This document shows positions 41,404-50,433 of a stretch of DNA of 64,000 bases, piece by piece. The notes below the pieces were generated by a model. That model saw only the letters and a program-made list of their open reading frames with translations, was not told the origin of the DNA and did no database searches. The stretch's first letter is position 1, and each line of letters starts with the position of its first letter. A program made the position numbers and the translations under genes. The DNA comes from Azospirillum sp. B510 (lineage in GTDB: Bacteria > Pseudomonadota > Alphaproteobacteria > Azospirillales > Azospirillaceae). The stretch covers positions 3,247,396-3,311,395 of the forward strand of contig NC_013854.1 in the NCBI RefSeq assembly GCF_000010725.1, in the 5' to 3' direction.

Positions 41404-43410
41404 GTGATCCCCGAACTCGGCCATTACGCGCTGGTGCTGGCGCTGTTCGTGGCGCTGGTGCAGTCGGTGCCGCCGCTGGTCGGCGCCGCCACCCGCAACA
41501 CCGCCTGGATGGGCGTCGCGGTGCCGGCGGCCATCGCCCAGATGATGCTGGTGCTGATCGCCTACGCGGCGCTGACCTGGGCGCATGTGGTGTCCGATTT
41601 CAGCGTGCTGAACGTGGTGCAGAACAGCCACTCGGCCAAGCCGATGCTCTACAAGGTATCGGGCGTCTGGGGAAACCACGAGGGCTCGATGATGCTGTGG
41701 ATCGTCATGCTGACGGTCTTCGGCGCCGCCGTCGCCCTGTTCGGGCGCAATTTGCCGCCGACCTTGAAGGCGCGCGTGCTGGCGGTCCAGGGGCTGATCG
41801 GGGTCGGCTTCCTGCTGTTCATCCTGATCACCTCCAACCCCTTCATCCGCGTGGTGCCGGCGCCGATCGACGGCAACGACCTGAACCCGCTGTTGCAGGA
41901 CCCCGGCCTCGCCTTCCACCCGCCCTTCCTCTATGCCGGCTATGTCGGCTTCTCCATGGCCTTCTCATTCGCCGTCGCCGCCCTGATCGAGGGGCGGGTC
42001 GATCCCGCCTGGGCGCGCTGGGTACGGCCCTGGACGCTGGCCGCCTGGTCGATGCTGACCATGGGCATCGCCATGGGCTCCTGGTGGGCCTATTACGAGC
42101 TGGGCTGGGGCGGCTGGTGGTATTGGGATCCGGTGGAGAACGCCTCCTTCATGCCCTGGCTGGCCGGCACGGCACTGCTGCATTCCGCCATCGTGGTGGA
42201 GAAGCGCGACGCGCTGAAGAGCTGGACCATCCTGCTGGCCATCGTCACCTTCTCGCTGTCGCTGATGGGCACCTTCCTGGTGCGCTCGGGCATCCTGACC
42301 TCGGTCCATGCCTTCGCCGTCGATCCGCGGCGCGGCATCTTCATCCTGGCGCTGCTGGCGGTCGCCACCGGCGGCTCGCTGCTGCTCTACAGCCTGCGGG
42401 CGCCGACGCTGAAGGCGGGCGGGCTGTTCGCGCCGATCAGCCGCGAAGGGGCGCTGGTGCTGAACAACCTGCTGCTGTCCACCGCGACGGCGACGGTGTT
42501 CATCGGCACGCTCTATCCGCTGTTCCTCGACATCATGAAGCTGGGCAAGGTGTCGGTCGGCGCCCCATTCTTCAACGCCACCTTCGTGCCGATCGCCATC
42601 CCGATGGTGATCGCCATGGTCGTCGGCCCCTTCCTGTCCTGGAAACGGGCGGATCTGGGGGCGGCGCTGACCCGGCTGTGGGTGGCCGGCGCCGCCGCGG
42701 TGGCGGCGGTCGCCGTCACCGCCTATGTCCAGGCCGGCGGCGGGCCGCTGCTCGCCCTGGTCGGCATGGCGCTCGCCGCCTGGGCCTTCGTCGGCTCGCT
42801 GGTGGAGTTCGCCGAGCGCATCGCCCTGTTCCGCACCTCGTTCAGGAACAGCTGGAACCGCGCCGCGCATCTGCCGCGCAGCGCCTGGGGCATGACCATC
42901 GCCCACGCCTGCCTCGGCCTGTCGATCCTCGGCATGACCGGCACCTCGGCCTGGCAGACGGAATCGATCACGGCGATGAGGCCGGGCGACCGCGCCATGC
43001 TTGCCGGCTACGAGTTCCGCTTCGACAGCGTCGGGCTGGTCGACGGCCCGAACTTCAAGGCGGAGCGCGGCGTCTTCACGGTGACGAGGGACGGGCGGCC
43101 CGTCGCCACGCTGGAGCCGGAACGCCGCAGCTACACCACCACCCGCATGACCACCACGGAATCGGCCATCCACACCACGGTCTTCTCGGACCTGTATGTG
43201 GCGCTGGGCGATCCGACGCAGAACGGCACCGCCTGGATCGTCCGCATCTACCACCACCCGTTGGTGCCCTGGATCTGGATCGGCGGCGTCGGGATGATGC
43301 TGGGCGGGCTGGTCAGCCTGACCGACCGCCGCTTCCGCGTCGGCGCGCCCGAACGCCGCCGCGCGGCCGGCAAGACCGGTGGAAAATCGGCCCCGCTGCC
43401 GGCCGAATGA
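41404..43410 (+). CDS. ccmF: Cytochrome c heme lyase subunit CcmF
   Basis: CcmF is the core of the heme ligation complex that attaches heme to apocytochrome c. The 668-residue polytopic protein has about 14-15 membrane helices, the WWD signature GWGGWWYWDPVENASFMPW (about 234-252), and GVWGNHEGSMMLW near residue 85. A large periplasmic loop precedes the last helix. The start is GTG 41404, seven bases after the ccmE stop. Confidence 0.97.
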   Translation: MIPELGHYALVLALFVALVQSVPPLVGAATRNTAWMGVAVPAAIAQMMLVLIAYAALTWAHVVSDFSVLNVVQNSHSAKPMLYKVSGVWGNHEGSMMLWIVMLTVFGAAVALFGRNLPPTLKARVLAVQGLIGVGFLLFILITSNPFIRVVPAPIDGNDLNPLLQDPGLAFHPPFLYAGYVGFSMAFSFAVAALIEGRVDPAWARWVRPWTLAAWSMLTMGIAMGSWWAYYELGWGGWWYWDPVENASFMPWLAGTALLHSAIVVEKRDALKSWTILLAIVTFSLSLMGTFLVRSGILTSVHAFAVDPRRGIFILALLAVATGGSLLLYSLRAPTLKAGGLFAPISREGALVLNNLLLSTATATVFIGTLYPLFLDIMKLGKVSVGAPFFNATFVPIAIPMVIAMVVGPFLSWKRADLGAALTRLWVAGAAAVAAVAVTAYVQAGGGPLLALVGMALAAWAFVGSLVEFAERIALFRTSFRNSWNRAAHLPRSAWGMTIAHACLGLSILGMTGTSAWQTESITAMRPGDRAMLAGYEFRFDSVGLVDGPNFKAERGVFTVTRDGRPVATLEPERRSYTTTRMTTTESAIHTTVFSDLYVALGDPTQNGTAWIVRIYHHPLVPWIWIGGVGMMLGGLVSLTDRRFRVGAPERRRAAGKTGGKSAPLPAE

Positions 43411-43423
43411 GGACCAAGACACC

Positions 43424-43963
43424 ATGCGCCGCCTTCTCTACCTGCTGCCCTTCCTGCTGTTCATCGGGGTGGGCATCGCCTTCTACCTGGGGTTCGAGCG
43501 TGACCCGCGCGACATCCCGTCGGCCCTGATCGACAAGCCGGCCCCGACCTTCGACCTGCCGGCGGTTCCGGGCCAACCGGCGACCGGCGGCCTGTCCTCG
43601 ACGAAGCTGGCGGGGGACGTGACGCTGGTGAACGTCTTCGCCTCCTGGTGCATCCCCTGCAAGGCGGAGCATCCCATCATCACCCGCCTGTCGCGGGAAC
43701 AGGGGGTGACGGTCTTCGGCATCAATTACAAGGACAAGCCGGAGGACGCGCTGACCTGGCTGTCGCGCAACGGCAACCCCTATGCCGCCATCGGTGCCGA
43801 TCAGGATGGCCGGGTGTCGATCGACTGGGGCGTCTATGGCGTGCCGGAAAGCTATCTGATCGACCGCAAGGGCCGGATCCGCTTCAAGCATGTCGGCCCG
43901 CTGACCCCGCAGGTGGTGGAGGACCAGATCCTCCCGATGATCAAGCATCTGAGGCAGGGCTGA
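43424..43963 (+). CDS. ccmG: Thiol:disulfide interchange protein CcmG/DsbE
   Basis: A membrane-anchored periplasmic thioredoxin that reduces the apocytochrome or CcmH. The 179-residue protein has an N-terminal anchor (about 4-23) and a thioredoxin domain with the active site C76-IP-C79 in [13 protein letters not shown], and the cis-proline region [10 protein letters not shown]. It starts 13 bases after ccmF and ends within the ccmH start (TGATG). Confidence 0.97.
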   Translation: MRRLLYLLPFLLFIGVGIAFYLGFERDPRDIPSALIDKPAPTFDLPAVPGQPATGGLSSTKLAGDVTLVNVFASWCIPCKAEHPIITRLSREQGVTVFGINYKDKPEDALTWLSRNGNPYAAIGADQDGRVSIDWGVYGVPESYLIDRKGRIRFKHVGPLTPQVVEDQILPMIKHLRQG

Positions 43964-44433
43964 TGAAGCGCCTCCTTCTCGCCGCCCTGCTGGCGCTGTC
44001 CAGCCTGTCCCCGGCCCTGGCCGTGCAGCCGGACGAGGTGCTGGCGGATCCGGCGCTGGAGACCCGCGCCCGCGCCATCAGCCAGGAGCTGCGCTGCCTC
44101 GTCTGCCAGAACCAGTCGATCGACGACAGCAACGCGCCGCTGGCCCGCGACCTGCGCCTGTTGGTGCGCGACCGGCTGAAGGCCGGCGACAGCGACGGCA
44201 AGGTGATGGAGTTCGTCACCGACCGCTATGGCGACTATGTGCTGCTGCGGCCGCCCTTCAAGGCCATCACGGTGGTGCTGTGGATCGGCCCCTTCGCCGT
44301 GCTGCTGCTGGGAGCGGTCGGCACCTTCCTGTTCCTGCGCGGGCGGCGCGGTGTGGCCGCCGGCGCCGACACCGCGCCCTTGAGCGCGGATGAGCGGCGG
44401 CGGCTGGACGCCCTGCTGCGGAAAGAAGACTGA
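43963..44433 (+). CDS. ccmH: Cytochrome c maturation protein CcmH
   Basis: CcmH reduces the apocytochrome CXXCH cysteines before heme attachment. The 156-residue protein has a cleavable signal peptide (about 1-20, ending LSPALA), the family motif [19 protein letters not shown] with C45 and C48, and a C-terminal membrane helix (about 103-125). This is the short, CycL-type form; the TPR part is the separate ccmI gene. It overlaps ccmG and ccmI by one base each. Confidence 0.96.
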   Translation: MKRLLLAALLALSSLSPALAVQPDEVLADPALETRARAISQELRCLVCQNQSIDDSNAPLARDLRLLVRDRLKAGDSDGKVMEFVTDRYGDYVLLRPPFKAITVVLWIGPFAVLLLGAVGTFLFLRGRRGVAAGADTAPLSADERRRLDALLRKED

Positions 44434-45893
44434 TGCTGTTCTGGATTTTCGCCGCCGCCCTGACCGTGGCCGTGCTGCTGCTGATCGTGCCGCCGCTGCT
44501 GCGCTCCGGTGCCGCCGCCCCCGGATCCGGCCCCGCTTCCGACCGCGACGCCCCAGACCGCGATGCCCCAGACCGCAACGCTTTCGACCGCGAGGTCTAT
44601 CGCGACCAGCTCGACGAGCTGGAGCGTGACCGCGCGCGCGGCCTGATCAATGACGCCCAGACCGAGGCCGCCAAGGCGGAGATCGCCCGGCGCATGCTGG
44701 CGACCGTCGAAAAGGACGAGGGGGCGGCGGCCGCGGCTACCCCGCGCAGCGCGCGCCTGCTCGCCCTGCTGCTGGCGCTGGTCCTGCCGCTGGGGGCGCT
44801 GAGCGTCTATGGCGTCTATGGCCGCCCGGATCTGCCGGCCCAGCCGCTCGCCTCGCGCAATCTGGACCAGGAGCGCGGCGGCCCGTCCAAGAGCGTGCTG
44901 GCGGCGATGGACAAGCTGAAGGCGCAGCTGGCCGAGAACCCGGCCGATCTGCAAGGCTGGCTGATCCTGGGGCAGGCCTATGCCAAGATGGGCCGCAACG
45001 GCGACGCCGCCGACGCCCTGCGCCGTGCCGTCGCCCTGAACAAGGACGATGTCGAGGTCCAGGGCCTGTTCGGCGAGACGCTGGTCACCGCCAATGACGG
45101 CATGGTGCCGGAAGAGGCGGTGGCCGCCTTCGACGCCGTGCTGGCCAAGGAACCCAAGGACCCGCGCGCCCGCTTCTTCGCGGCGCTCGCCCGCTTCCAG
45201 GCCGGCGACCAGCAAGGGGCGCTGGACCGCTGGAGCGCGCTGATGGCGGAGTCTCCCGCCGATGCGCCATGGGTGCCGGTGGTCCGCGACCAGATCCGCG
45301 AGGCCGCGGTGGCGCTGAAGCTCGACCCCGCCAAGGTCACCCCGCAGCCGTTGCCGCCGGAACAGAAGGATCAGACGGCACAGACGCCGCCGGAACGGGA
45401 ACAGCCGGCGGCCCCGAACGCGCAGGCCGGCGCCCAAGGCCAGGACGAGATGATCCGCGGCATGGTCGCCAACCTCGCCGCCCGGCTGGAGTCCGATCCG
45501 TCCGACATCGACGGCTGGCTGAAGCTCGCCCGCTCCTACGGCGTGCTCGGCGACACCGCCAAGGCGCTGGACGCCGCCGGCAAGGCGCGCGCGCGCGCGC
45601 CGCAGCGCGCCGACGTGCAGATCGCCTATGCCAACACGGTGCTGCAAACCCAGCCGCGCAACACGACGCCCAAGCCCTTCCCGGAGGAGGCGACCGCCGC
45701 CCTGCGTCTGGCGCTGAAGGCGGAGCCGGACAACAAGGACGCGCTGTGGCTGCTCGGCCTCGACGCCATGATGGCGGGCCGCAAGGACGAGGCGGAAGCC
45801 CATTGGGGTAAGCTGATCGCCCAGTTCAAGCCGAGCGATCCCGAATACACTCTGTTGAAGGGACGTTTGGACGCGTTGAAGGCGGGCGGCTGA
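44433..45893 (+). CDS. ccmI: Cytochrome c biogenesis protein CcmI
   Basis: CcmI is a membrane-bound chaperone that holds apocytochrome c for the ligase. The 486-residue protein has a first helix (about 3-23), a cytoplasmic loop of CcmI type (YRDQLDELERDRARGLINDAQTEAAKAEIARR), a second helix (about 107-127), and a periplasmic TPR region (about 150-270 and 345-480). The loop contains three tandem 15-base units encoding DRDAP-like repeats (44541-44585). It is the last gene of the ccm run. Confidence 0.96.
   Translation: MLFWIFAAALTVAVLLLIVPPLLRSGAAAPGSGPASDRDAPDRDAPDRNAFDREVYRDQLDELERDRARGLINDAQTEAAKAEIARRMLATVEKDEGAAAAATPRSARLLALLLALVLPLGALSVYGVYGRPDLPAQPLASRNLDQERGGPSKSVLAAMDKLKAQLAENPADLQGWLILGQAYAKMGRNGDAADALRRAVALNKDDVEVQGLFGETLVTANDGMVPEEAVAAFDAVLAKEPKDPRARFFAALARFQAGDQQGALDRWSALMAESPADAPWVPVVRDQIREAAVALKLDPAKVTPQPLPPEQKDQTAQTPPEREQPAAPNAQAGAQGQDEMIRGMVANLAARLESDPSDIDGWLKLARSYGVLGDTAKALDAAGKARARAPQRADVQIAYANTVLQTQPRNTTPKPFPEEATAALRLALKAEPDNKDALWLLGLDAMMAGRKDEAEAHWGKLIAQFKPSDPEYTLLKGRLDALKAGG
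44541..44591 (+). repeat. Tandem 15-bp units inside ccmI
   Basis: GACCGCGACGCCCCA at 44541 is followed by close copies at 44556 and 44571 and a partial copy at 44586. The units encode DRDAP, DRDAP and DRNAF, and keep the reading frame. Confidence 0.85.
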
Positions 45894-45952
45894 TCCGCCA
45901 GACACAGGAAGGCCCGGACGGCCCAGACGTGAAATCTCGAGGAGAGGCCCTG

Positions 45953-46789
45953 TTGCCGCACAAGATCGACAGAGACACGCGCCTGTGCATCTCGCTCTCG
46001 GGCCGTCCGAGCAACATCGGCACCCGTTTCCACAATCACCTCTATGAGGCGCTGAGGCTCAATTACGCCTACAAGGCCTTCACCACCGACAATCTCCCCG
46101 GCGCCATCACCGGCATCCGGGCGTTGGGCATCCGGGGCTGCGGGGTGTCGATGCCGTTCAAGGAGGCCTGCATCCCCTTCCTCGACGAGCTGGACCCGTC
46201 GGCGGCGGGGTTGCGATCGGTCAACACCATCGTCAACGACAGGGACGACGCCGGCGGAAGCCGGCTTCGCGGCTACAACACCGACTATCTCGCCGTCCGC
46301 ACGCTGCTCGACCGCCACGACGTCTCGCCCGGTCTTCCCTTCGCCCTGCGCGGCAGCGGCGGCATGGCCCGCGCGGTGCTGTGCGCGCTGCGCGATTCCG
46401 GCTTCACCAACGGCCGGCTGATCGCCCGCAACGAGGAGACCGGCCGCCGGCTGGCCGCCGAATACAGCCTGCCCTGGCAGCCGGACACCACCGGTATCGC
46501 CGAAGGGTCGCTGCTGGTCAACGTCACGCCGCTCGGCATGGCCGGCGGACCGGAGGCCGGCACCCTGGCCTTCGAGCCGGGGCTGATCGCGGCGGCGGCC
46601 CATGTGTTCGACGTCGTCGCCATGCCGGCCGAAACTCCGCTGATCCGCGCCGCGCGCGAGGCCGGAAAGCCGGTGATCACCGGCGCCGAGGTAATCGCCC
46701 TGCAAGCGCTCGAACAGTTCGTGCTCTACACCGGCGTGCGCCCGACCGAGGAACAGGCGGCGGCGGCGGCGGCCTATTCGCAGGCGTAA
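45953..46789 (+). CDS. Shikimate 5-dehydrogenase-like (AroE-family) protein
   Basis: An AroE-fold protein of about 278 residues. It keeps the expected catalytic lysine in GVSMPFKEACIPFLDEL, the NTDYLAVRTLL motif, a nucleotide-binding GSGGMARAVLCAL and the C-terminal GAEVIALQALEQFVLYTG. The N-terminus DTRLCISLSGRPSNIGTRFHNHLYEAL is the form seen in a side branch often named shikimate 5-dehydrogenase, distinct from AroE proper. The substrate is therefore uncertain. The best start is TTG 45953, six bases after GGAGAG; a GTG at 45929 is in frame. Confidence 0.85.
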   Translation: MPHKIDRDTRLCISLSGRPSNIGTRFHNHLYEALRLNYAYKAFTTDNLPGAITGIRALGIRGCGVSMPFKEACIPFLDELDPSAAGLRSVNTIVNDRDDAGGSRLRGYNTDYLAVRTLLDRHDVSPGLPFALRGSGGMARAVLCALRDSGFTNGRLIARNEETGRRLAAEYSLPWQPDTTGIAEGSLLVNVTPLGMAGGPEAGTLAFEPGLIAAAAHVFDVVAMPAETPLIRAAREAGKPVITGAEVIALQALEQFVLYTGVRPTEEQAAAAAAYSQA

Positions 46790-46903
46790 GCCGGGGCGGC
46801 CTTTTTCTTCGCGCTGCGGCGACACACATTGACAGGGGCGGGCCAGCGGGCTTTATCCGTCGACACAACCCCTGTTTCCCCTTCCGCAGAAGGTTCCGCG
46901 CCG

Positions 46904-47479
46904 ATGACCCGCAGACGACTGCCCACGCCCGACGAGCGGCGCCTGTGGCGGATCGCCATGCGCGACGCCGAACCGATGCCCGGCCGCGAGGTCGAGCTGG
47001 AGCCGGAGCCTTTGGCGACCATGGCGGAGCTGGTGGAGGAGCCGGTGGCGACCAGCCTCGCCCCGCCGCCGACACCACGCCAGCATCCATCGCCACACCG
47101 GCCCGCCCGGCATTCCCAGCCGCCGCTGACGCCCGGATCCACCGCCAACATCGACCGCCGCACCGGCGACCGTTTCCGCCGCGGCGAGCTGGAGATCGAC
47201 GGCCGCATCGACCTGCACGGCATGACCCAGGCGCAGGCCCACCACGCGCTCGCCGGCTTCGTCCACCGCGCCTGGAACGAGGGGCGGCGCTGCGTGCTGG
47301 TCATCACCGGCAAGGGCAGCTTCGGCAGCCTGGGCGTCCTGCGTCAGGCCACCCCCCGCTGGCTGGCGGATCCGGCCCTGCGCCCGATGGTGCTGGCGAT
47401 CCAGCCGGCCCAACCCAAACATGGCGGCGACGGCGCGCTGTATGTCTTGATCAAAAGGCGGCGCGACCGTAAGGACTAG
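46904..47479 (+). CDS. Smr domain protein
   Basis: A 191-residue protein whose C-terminal half (about 105-185) is an Smr domain: IDGRIDLHGMTQAQAHHALAGFV with the key LHGM motif, VLVITGKGSFGSLGVLR, and the end HGGDGALYVLIKRRR. Smr domains are nicking or RNA-cleaving nucleases, and recent work links them to ribosome rescue. The N-terminal half is Pro-rich and probably disordered. In alphaproteobacteria it commonly sits near mltA and Tim44-like genes; here these are 9 kb away. Confidence 0.92.
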   Translation: MTRRRLPTPDERRLWRIAMRDAEPMPGREVELEPEPLATMAELVEEPVATSLAPPPTPRQHPSPHRPARHSQPPLTPGSTANIDRRTGDRFRRGELEIDGRIDLHGMTQAQAHHALAGFVHRAWNEGRRCVLVITGKGSFGSLGVLRQATPRWLADPALRPMVLAIQPAQPKHGGDGALYVLIKRRRDRKD

Positions 47480-47481
47480 AG

Positions 47482-47580
47482 CGCGATCGCTTCGGACGAA
47501 ATCGTCCGAAGCGTGAATCGTACGAGAAATCAAAAGGCTAAAGCCCATCCGATGCTTATGGAAGCATTGGAGGGCTTTAG
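47482..47580. repeat. Two-hairpin palindromic intergenic element
   Basis: CGCTTCGGACGA (47488-47499) and TCGTCCGAAGCG (47502-47513) are perfect 12-bp inverted repeats. A second hairpin pairs 47538-47557 with 47562-47580: CTAAAGCCC and GGGCTTTAG at the base, TCCGATGCTT and AAGCATTGGA above, one bulged A, and loop ATGG. The first part starts AGAGCGCGATCGCTTC, reminiscent of dispersed palindromes in other alphaproteobacteria. It could be a member of a genome-wide repeat family and may end the Smr transcript. Confidence 0.75.
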
Positions 47581-47604
47581 GTCCCACACAGTCAGGGACT
47601 CCAC

Positions 47605-48003
47605 ATGACCCCGTTCGGCGAACGGGTCCGGTCGCTGCGCGACGCCAGGGGCGTGACGCTGAAGCAGATGGCGACGGACCTGTCCATCTCGTCCGCCTAT
47701 CTGTCGGCGCTGGAACATGGCAAGCGCGGCCAGCCCTCGCCCCAGCTGGTGCGCCAGATCTGCGCCTATTTCGACATCATCTGGGACGAGGCGGAGGAGC
47801 TGGAGCGGCTGGCGGATCTGTCCCACCCGCGCGTGACCGTCGACACCGCCGGCCTCAGCCCACGGGCGACGGAGCTGGCCAACCTGCTGTCGGAACGGAT
47901 CGGCGAGCTGGACGAGGAGCGGATCGACGCGATTCTGGCGATCCTGGACGCGGTGCCGCCGAAGAAGGGAACGCGGCGGCGGACGGTGATGCGGCGGCGG
48001 TAA
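47605..48003 (+). CDS. Small XRE-family transcriptional regulator
   Basis: A 132-residue protein with an N-terminal Cro/CI helix-turn-helix (about 4-62: FGERVRSLRDARGVTLKQMATDLSISSAYLSALEHGKRGQPS) and a helical C-terminus with a basic end. The pattern is conserved in alphaproteobacteria close to smr, mltA or hinT genes, but I know of no described role. AGGGA precedes the ATG at 47605, and a small hairpin (GTCCC/GGGAC, 47581-47599) covers that binding site. Confidence 0.9.
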   Translation: MTPFGERVRSLRDARGVTLKQMATDLSISSAYLSALEHGKRGQPSPQLVRQICAYFDIIWDEAEELERLADLSHPRVTVDTAGLSPRATELANLLSERIGELDEERIDAILAILDAVPPKKGTRRRTVMRRR

Positions 48004-48056
48004 CGGAGGACTGTCGGCGCCCCCACCTGTCCTCCCCCGTCAAGCGCCCGTCCCCG

Positions 48057-48425
48057 TCAAGCCTTGCCGATCATCCGCCCCAGATCGCGGCCGGCGAACA
48101 GGTGGATGTGCAGATGCGGCACTTCCTGGTGCGCCGCCTCGCCGCAATTGGACAGGATGCGGTAACCGGGACCGTCGGCGCCGACCAGACGGGCGACCTC
48201 GCCAACCGCGCGGAACAGGCCGGCGATCTCGGCTTCCGACGCGTTGGCGGTGAAATCATCCATGTCGACATAGGCGCCCTTCGGGATCACCAGCACATGG
48301 GTCGGCGCCTGCGGCTCGATGTCGTGGAAGGCGAGCGCATGGTCGGTCTCATGCACCGTCCTGCACGGGATTTCGCCGCGCAGGATGCGGGCGAACACGT
48401 TGTTTGCGTCATAGCTCTTGGCCAT
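48057..48425 (-). CDS. hinT: HIT family (HinT) nucleotide hydrolase
   Basis: HinT-type proteins hydrolyse purine nucleoside phosphoramidates and acyl-adenylates. The 122-residue protein has FARILRGEIPCRTVHE, LVIPKGAYVDMDDFT, and the histidine triad H104-L-H106-I-H108 in EVPHLHIHLFAG. The ATG at 48425 has AAGAGGA upstream. It lies at the 3' end of the his gene run, 42 bases after hisE, and may be cotranscribed with it. This neighbourhood is common in alphaproteobacteria. Confidence 0.96.
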   Translation of the reverse strand: MAKSYDANNVFARILRGEIPCRTVHETDHALAFHDIEPQAPTHVLVIPKGAYVDMDDFTANASEAEIAGLFRAVGEVARLVGADGPGYRILSNCGEAAHQEVPHLHIHLFAGRDLGRMIGKA

Positions 48426-48467
48426 CGCATGCGTCCTCTTGCTGGGGTGTCCCGCGCAAAGCCCCAC

Positions 48468-48848
48468 TCAAGCTTTACGGGACTTCTTCTCGTCGATGCC
48501 GCTGGTGCCCTCGCGGTGGGCGAGCCTGCTCCAGACCTCCGCCGGATCCAACCCGGCATCGGCCCACAGCACCAGCAGGTGATAGAGCAGGTCGGCGGAT
48601 TCGGCGGCCAGCGCCGCCTTGTCGCCGCGCACCGCCTCCAGGATGGCCTCCACCGCCTCCTCGCCCACCTTCTGGGCGATCTTGGCGGTGCCGCGGCTGT
48701 AAAGCTTGGCGGTGTAGGAGGTCTCCGGATCCGCCCCCTTGCGGGCGAGCACGGTGACGTAGAGCCGGTCCAGCACCTCGGCGGACAGGGGGGCGGACAA
48801 GGGGGCGGACAAGGGGGCCGACTGGGCGGCGGTCTTCTTGTCAGCCAT
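48468..48848 (-). CDS. hisE: Phosphoribosyl-ATP pyrophosphatase
   Basis: HisE removes pyrophosphate from PR-ATP, the second step of histidine synthesis. The 126-residue protein has [40 protein letters not shown], which contains the metal-binding glutamates of the MazG-like fold. The N-terminus carries a tandem [13 protein letters not shown] repeat not needed for catalysis. It overlaps hisF by eight bases. HisE is separate from HisI, as in other alphaproteobacteria. Confidence 0.97.
   Translation of the reverse strand: MADKKTAAQSAPLSAPLSAPLSAEVLDRLYVTVLARKGADPETSYTAKLYSRGTAKIAQKVGEEAVEAILEAVRGDKAALAAESADLLYHLLVLWADAGLDPAEVWSRLAHREGTSGIDEKKSRKA
48780..48827 (-). repeat. Tandem 12-bp units inside hisE
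   Basis: GGCGGACAAGGG-like units begin at 48780, 48792 and 48804, with a diverged fourth at 48816 (plus-strand view). They encode the APLS repeats near the HisE N-terminus and keep the frame. Confidence 0.85.
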
Positions 48849-49626
48849 TTCCCGCCTCCACCGCGCGGGCCGGGCGCACCGGGATGCCGGCCGCGCTCAA
48901 CGCCGCCTTAGCCTGCCCGATGGTGTAGGTGCCGAAATGGAAGATCGAGGCGGCGAGCACGGCGGTGGCATGACCCTCGCGGATGCCTTCGACCAGATGG
49001 TCGAGCGTGCCGACGCCGCCGGACGCGATCACCGGGACGCGGATCGAATCCGCCACGGTCCGCGTCAATTCCAGGTCGAAGCCGCTCTTGGTGCCGTCGC
49101 GGTCCATCGAGGTCAGCAGGATTTCGCCCGCCCCCAGCGATTCCATCCGCTTGGCCCATTCCACCGCGTCGATGCCGGTGGCGTTGCGCCCGCCATGGGT
49201 GAAGACCTCCCATTTGCCGGGAGCCACCTTCTTAGCGTCGATGGCGACGACGATGCACTGGGCGCCGAATTTCTCGGCCCCCTCGCGCACGAACTCCGGA
49301 CGGTGGATCGCCGCGGTGTTGATCGACACCTTGTCGGCGCCGGCCAGCAGCAGCTTGCGGATGTCGTCGACCGTGCGCACGCCGCCGCCGACGGTCAGCG
49401 GCATGAAGACCTGCTCCGCCGTCCGCCGCACCACGTCGAAGATGGTGTCGCGGTTCTCATGGCTGGCGGTGATGTCGAGGAAGGTCAGCTCGTCGGCCCC
49501 CTCGCGGTCATAGACGCGGGCCTGTTCCACCGGATCGCCGGCATCGACCAGATCGACGAAATTGACCCCCTTCACCACCCGGCCGTCCTTGACGTCCAGG
49601 CAGGGGATGACGCGCATCTTCAGCAT
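48841..49626 (-). CDS. hisF: Imidazole glycerol phosphate synthase subunit HisF
   Basis: HisF is the cyclase barrel that joins ammonia from HisH to PRFAR, giving IGP and AICAR. The 261-residue beta-alpha barrel starts [23 protein letters not shown], with the catalytic Asp in CLDVKDG. It has [41 protein letters not shown], the second catalytic Asp in VVAIDAKKV, and [11 protein letters not shown]. Its ATG overlaps the hisA stop by one base. Confidence 0.98.
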   Translation of the reverse strand: MLKMRVIPCLDVKDGRVVKGVNFVDLVDAGDPVEQARVYDREGADELTFLDITASHENRDTIFDVVRRTAEQVFMPLTVGGGVRTVDDIRKLLLAGADKVSINTAAIHRPEFVREGAEKFGAQCIVVAIDAKKVAPGKWEVFTHGGRNATGIDAVEWAKRMESLGAGEILLTSMDRDGTKSGFDLELTRTVADSIRVPVIASGGVGTLDHLVEGIREGHATAVLAASIFHFGTYTIGQAKAALSAAGIPVRPARAVEAGNG

Positions 49627-50372
49627 CAGTCGGCATCCTCGACGGCGGGGGCGGACAGCAGGGCCAGCGCCTCCTTGGGGTCGATCCGGCCGTCATACAG
49701 CGCGCGGCCGCAGATCACGCCCTCGATCCCGGTATCCTCCTCGACCTTCAGCGCCTTCAGATCCTCGATGGAGGACACGCCGCCCGACGCGATCACCGGC
49801 GTCGTCAGGTGGAAGGCGAGGTCGGAGGTGGATTCGACATTCACGCCGCCCATGGCGCCGTCGCGGTTGATGTCGGTGTAGATGATGGCGGCGACGCCGC
49901 AATCCTCGAACTTCAGCGCCAGATCCAGCGCCTTGATGTCGGAGGTCTCGGCCCAGCCGGCCACCGCGACATAGCCTTCGCGCGCGTCGATCCCCACCGC
50001 GACCCTGCCCGGGAACTCGCGGCAGGCCGCCTTCACCAGCTCCGGATCGCGCAGCGCCACCGTGCCCAGGATGACGCGGCTGATGCCCTTCTCCAGCCAC
50101 ATGCCGATGGTCTCCAGATCGCGGATGCCGCCGCCGAGCTGGACCGGGATGGTGACCGATTTCAGGATGCTCTCGACCGCGGCGCCGTTCACCGGCTTGC
50201 CTTCGAAGGCGCCGTTGAGATCGACCAGATGCAGCCATTCGAAGCCCTGGCTCTGGAACAGGCGGGCCTGTTCGCCGGGATCGGTGTTGAAGACCGTGGC
50301 CTGGCTCATCTCGCCGCGCAGCAGGCGGACGCAGGCACCGTCCTTGAGGTCGATGGCGGGGTAGATGATCAT
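49626..50372 (-). CDS. hisA: Phosphoribosylformimino-5-aminoimidazole carboxamide ribotide isomerase
   Basis: HisA isomerises ProFAR to PRFAR. The 248-residue barrel begins [20 protein letters not shown] with catalytic Asp8, and has the partner phosphate-binding loops [20 protein letters not shown] and [13 protein letters not shown]. It is homologous to HisF, which follows directly. The ATG at 50372 gives the standard N-terminus. Confidence 0.98.
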   Translation of the reverse strand: MIIYPAIDLKDGACVRLLRGEMSQATVFNTDPGEQARLFQSQGFEWLHLVDLNGAFEGKPVNGAAVESILKSVTIPVQLGGGIRDLETIGMWLEKGISRVILGTVALRDPELVKAACREFPGRVAVGIDAREGYVAVAGWAETSDIKALDLALKFEDCGVAAIIYTDINRDGAMGGVNVESTSDLAFHLTTPVIASGGVSSIEDLKALKVEEDTGIEGVICGRALYDGRIDPKEALALLSAPAVEDAD

Positions 50373-50403
50373 CGCGGGCGTCTTCCTATGGCGTTGCTGG
50401 CCT

Positions 50404-50433
50404 TTATTGGGCGGGCGGTTATTGGGCGGGCGG
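50404..50433 (-). repeat. 15-bp tandem duplication at the acetyltransferase stop codon
   Basis: TTATTGGGCGGGCGG occurs at 50404-50418 and again at 50419-50433. The unit encodes the last residues PPAQ and the TAA stop of the gene at 50419-50961, so the duplication repeats the stop codon. Confidence 0.85.

Noticed and set aside
46790..46807. GCCG-GGG-CGGC plus CTTTTTC as a terminator of the AroE-like gene
   Set aside because: The stem is only four base pairs with a three-base loop, too weak to list as a feature.
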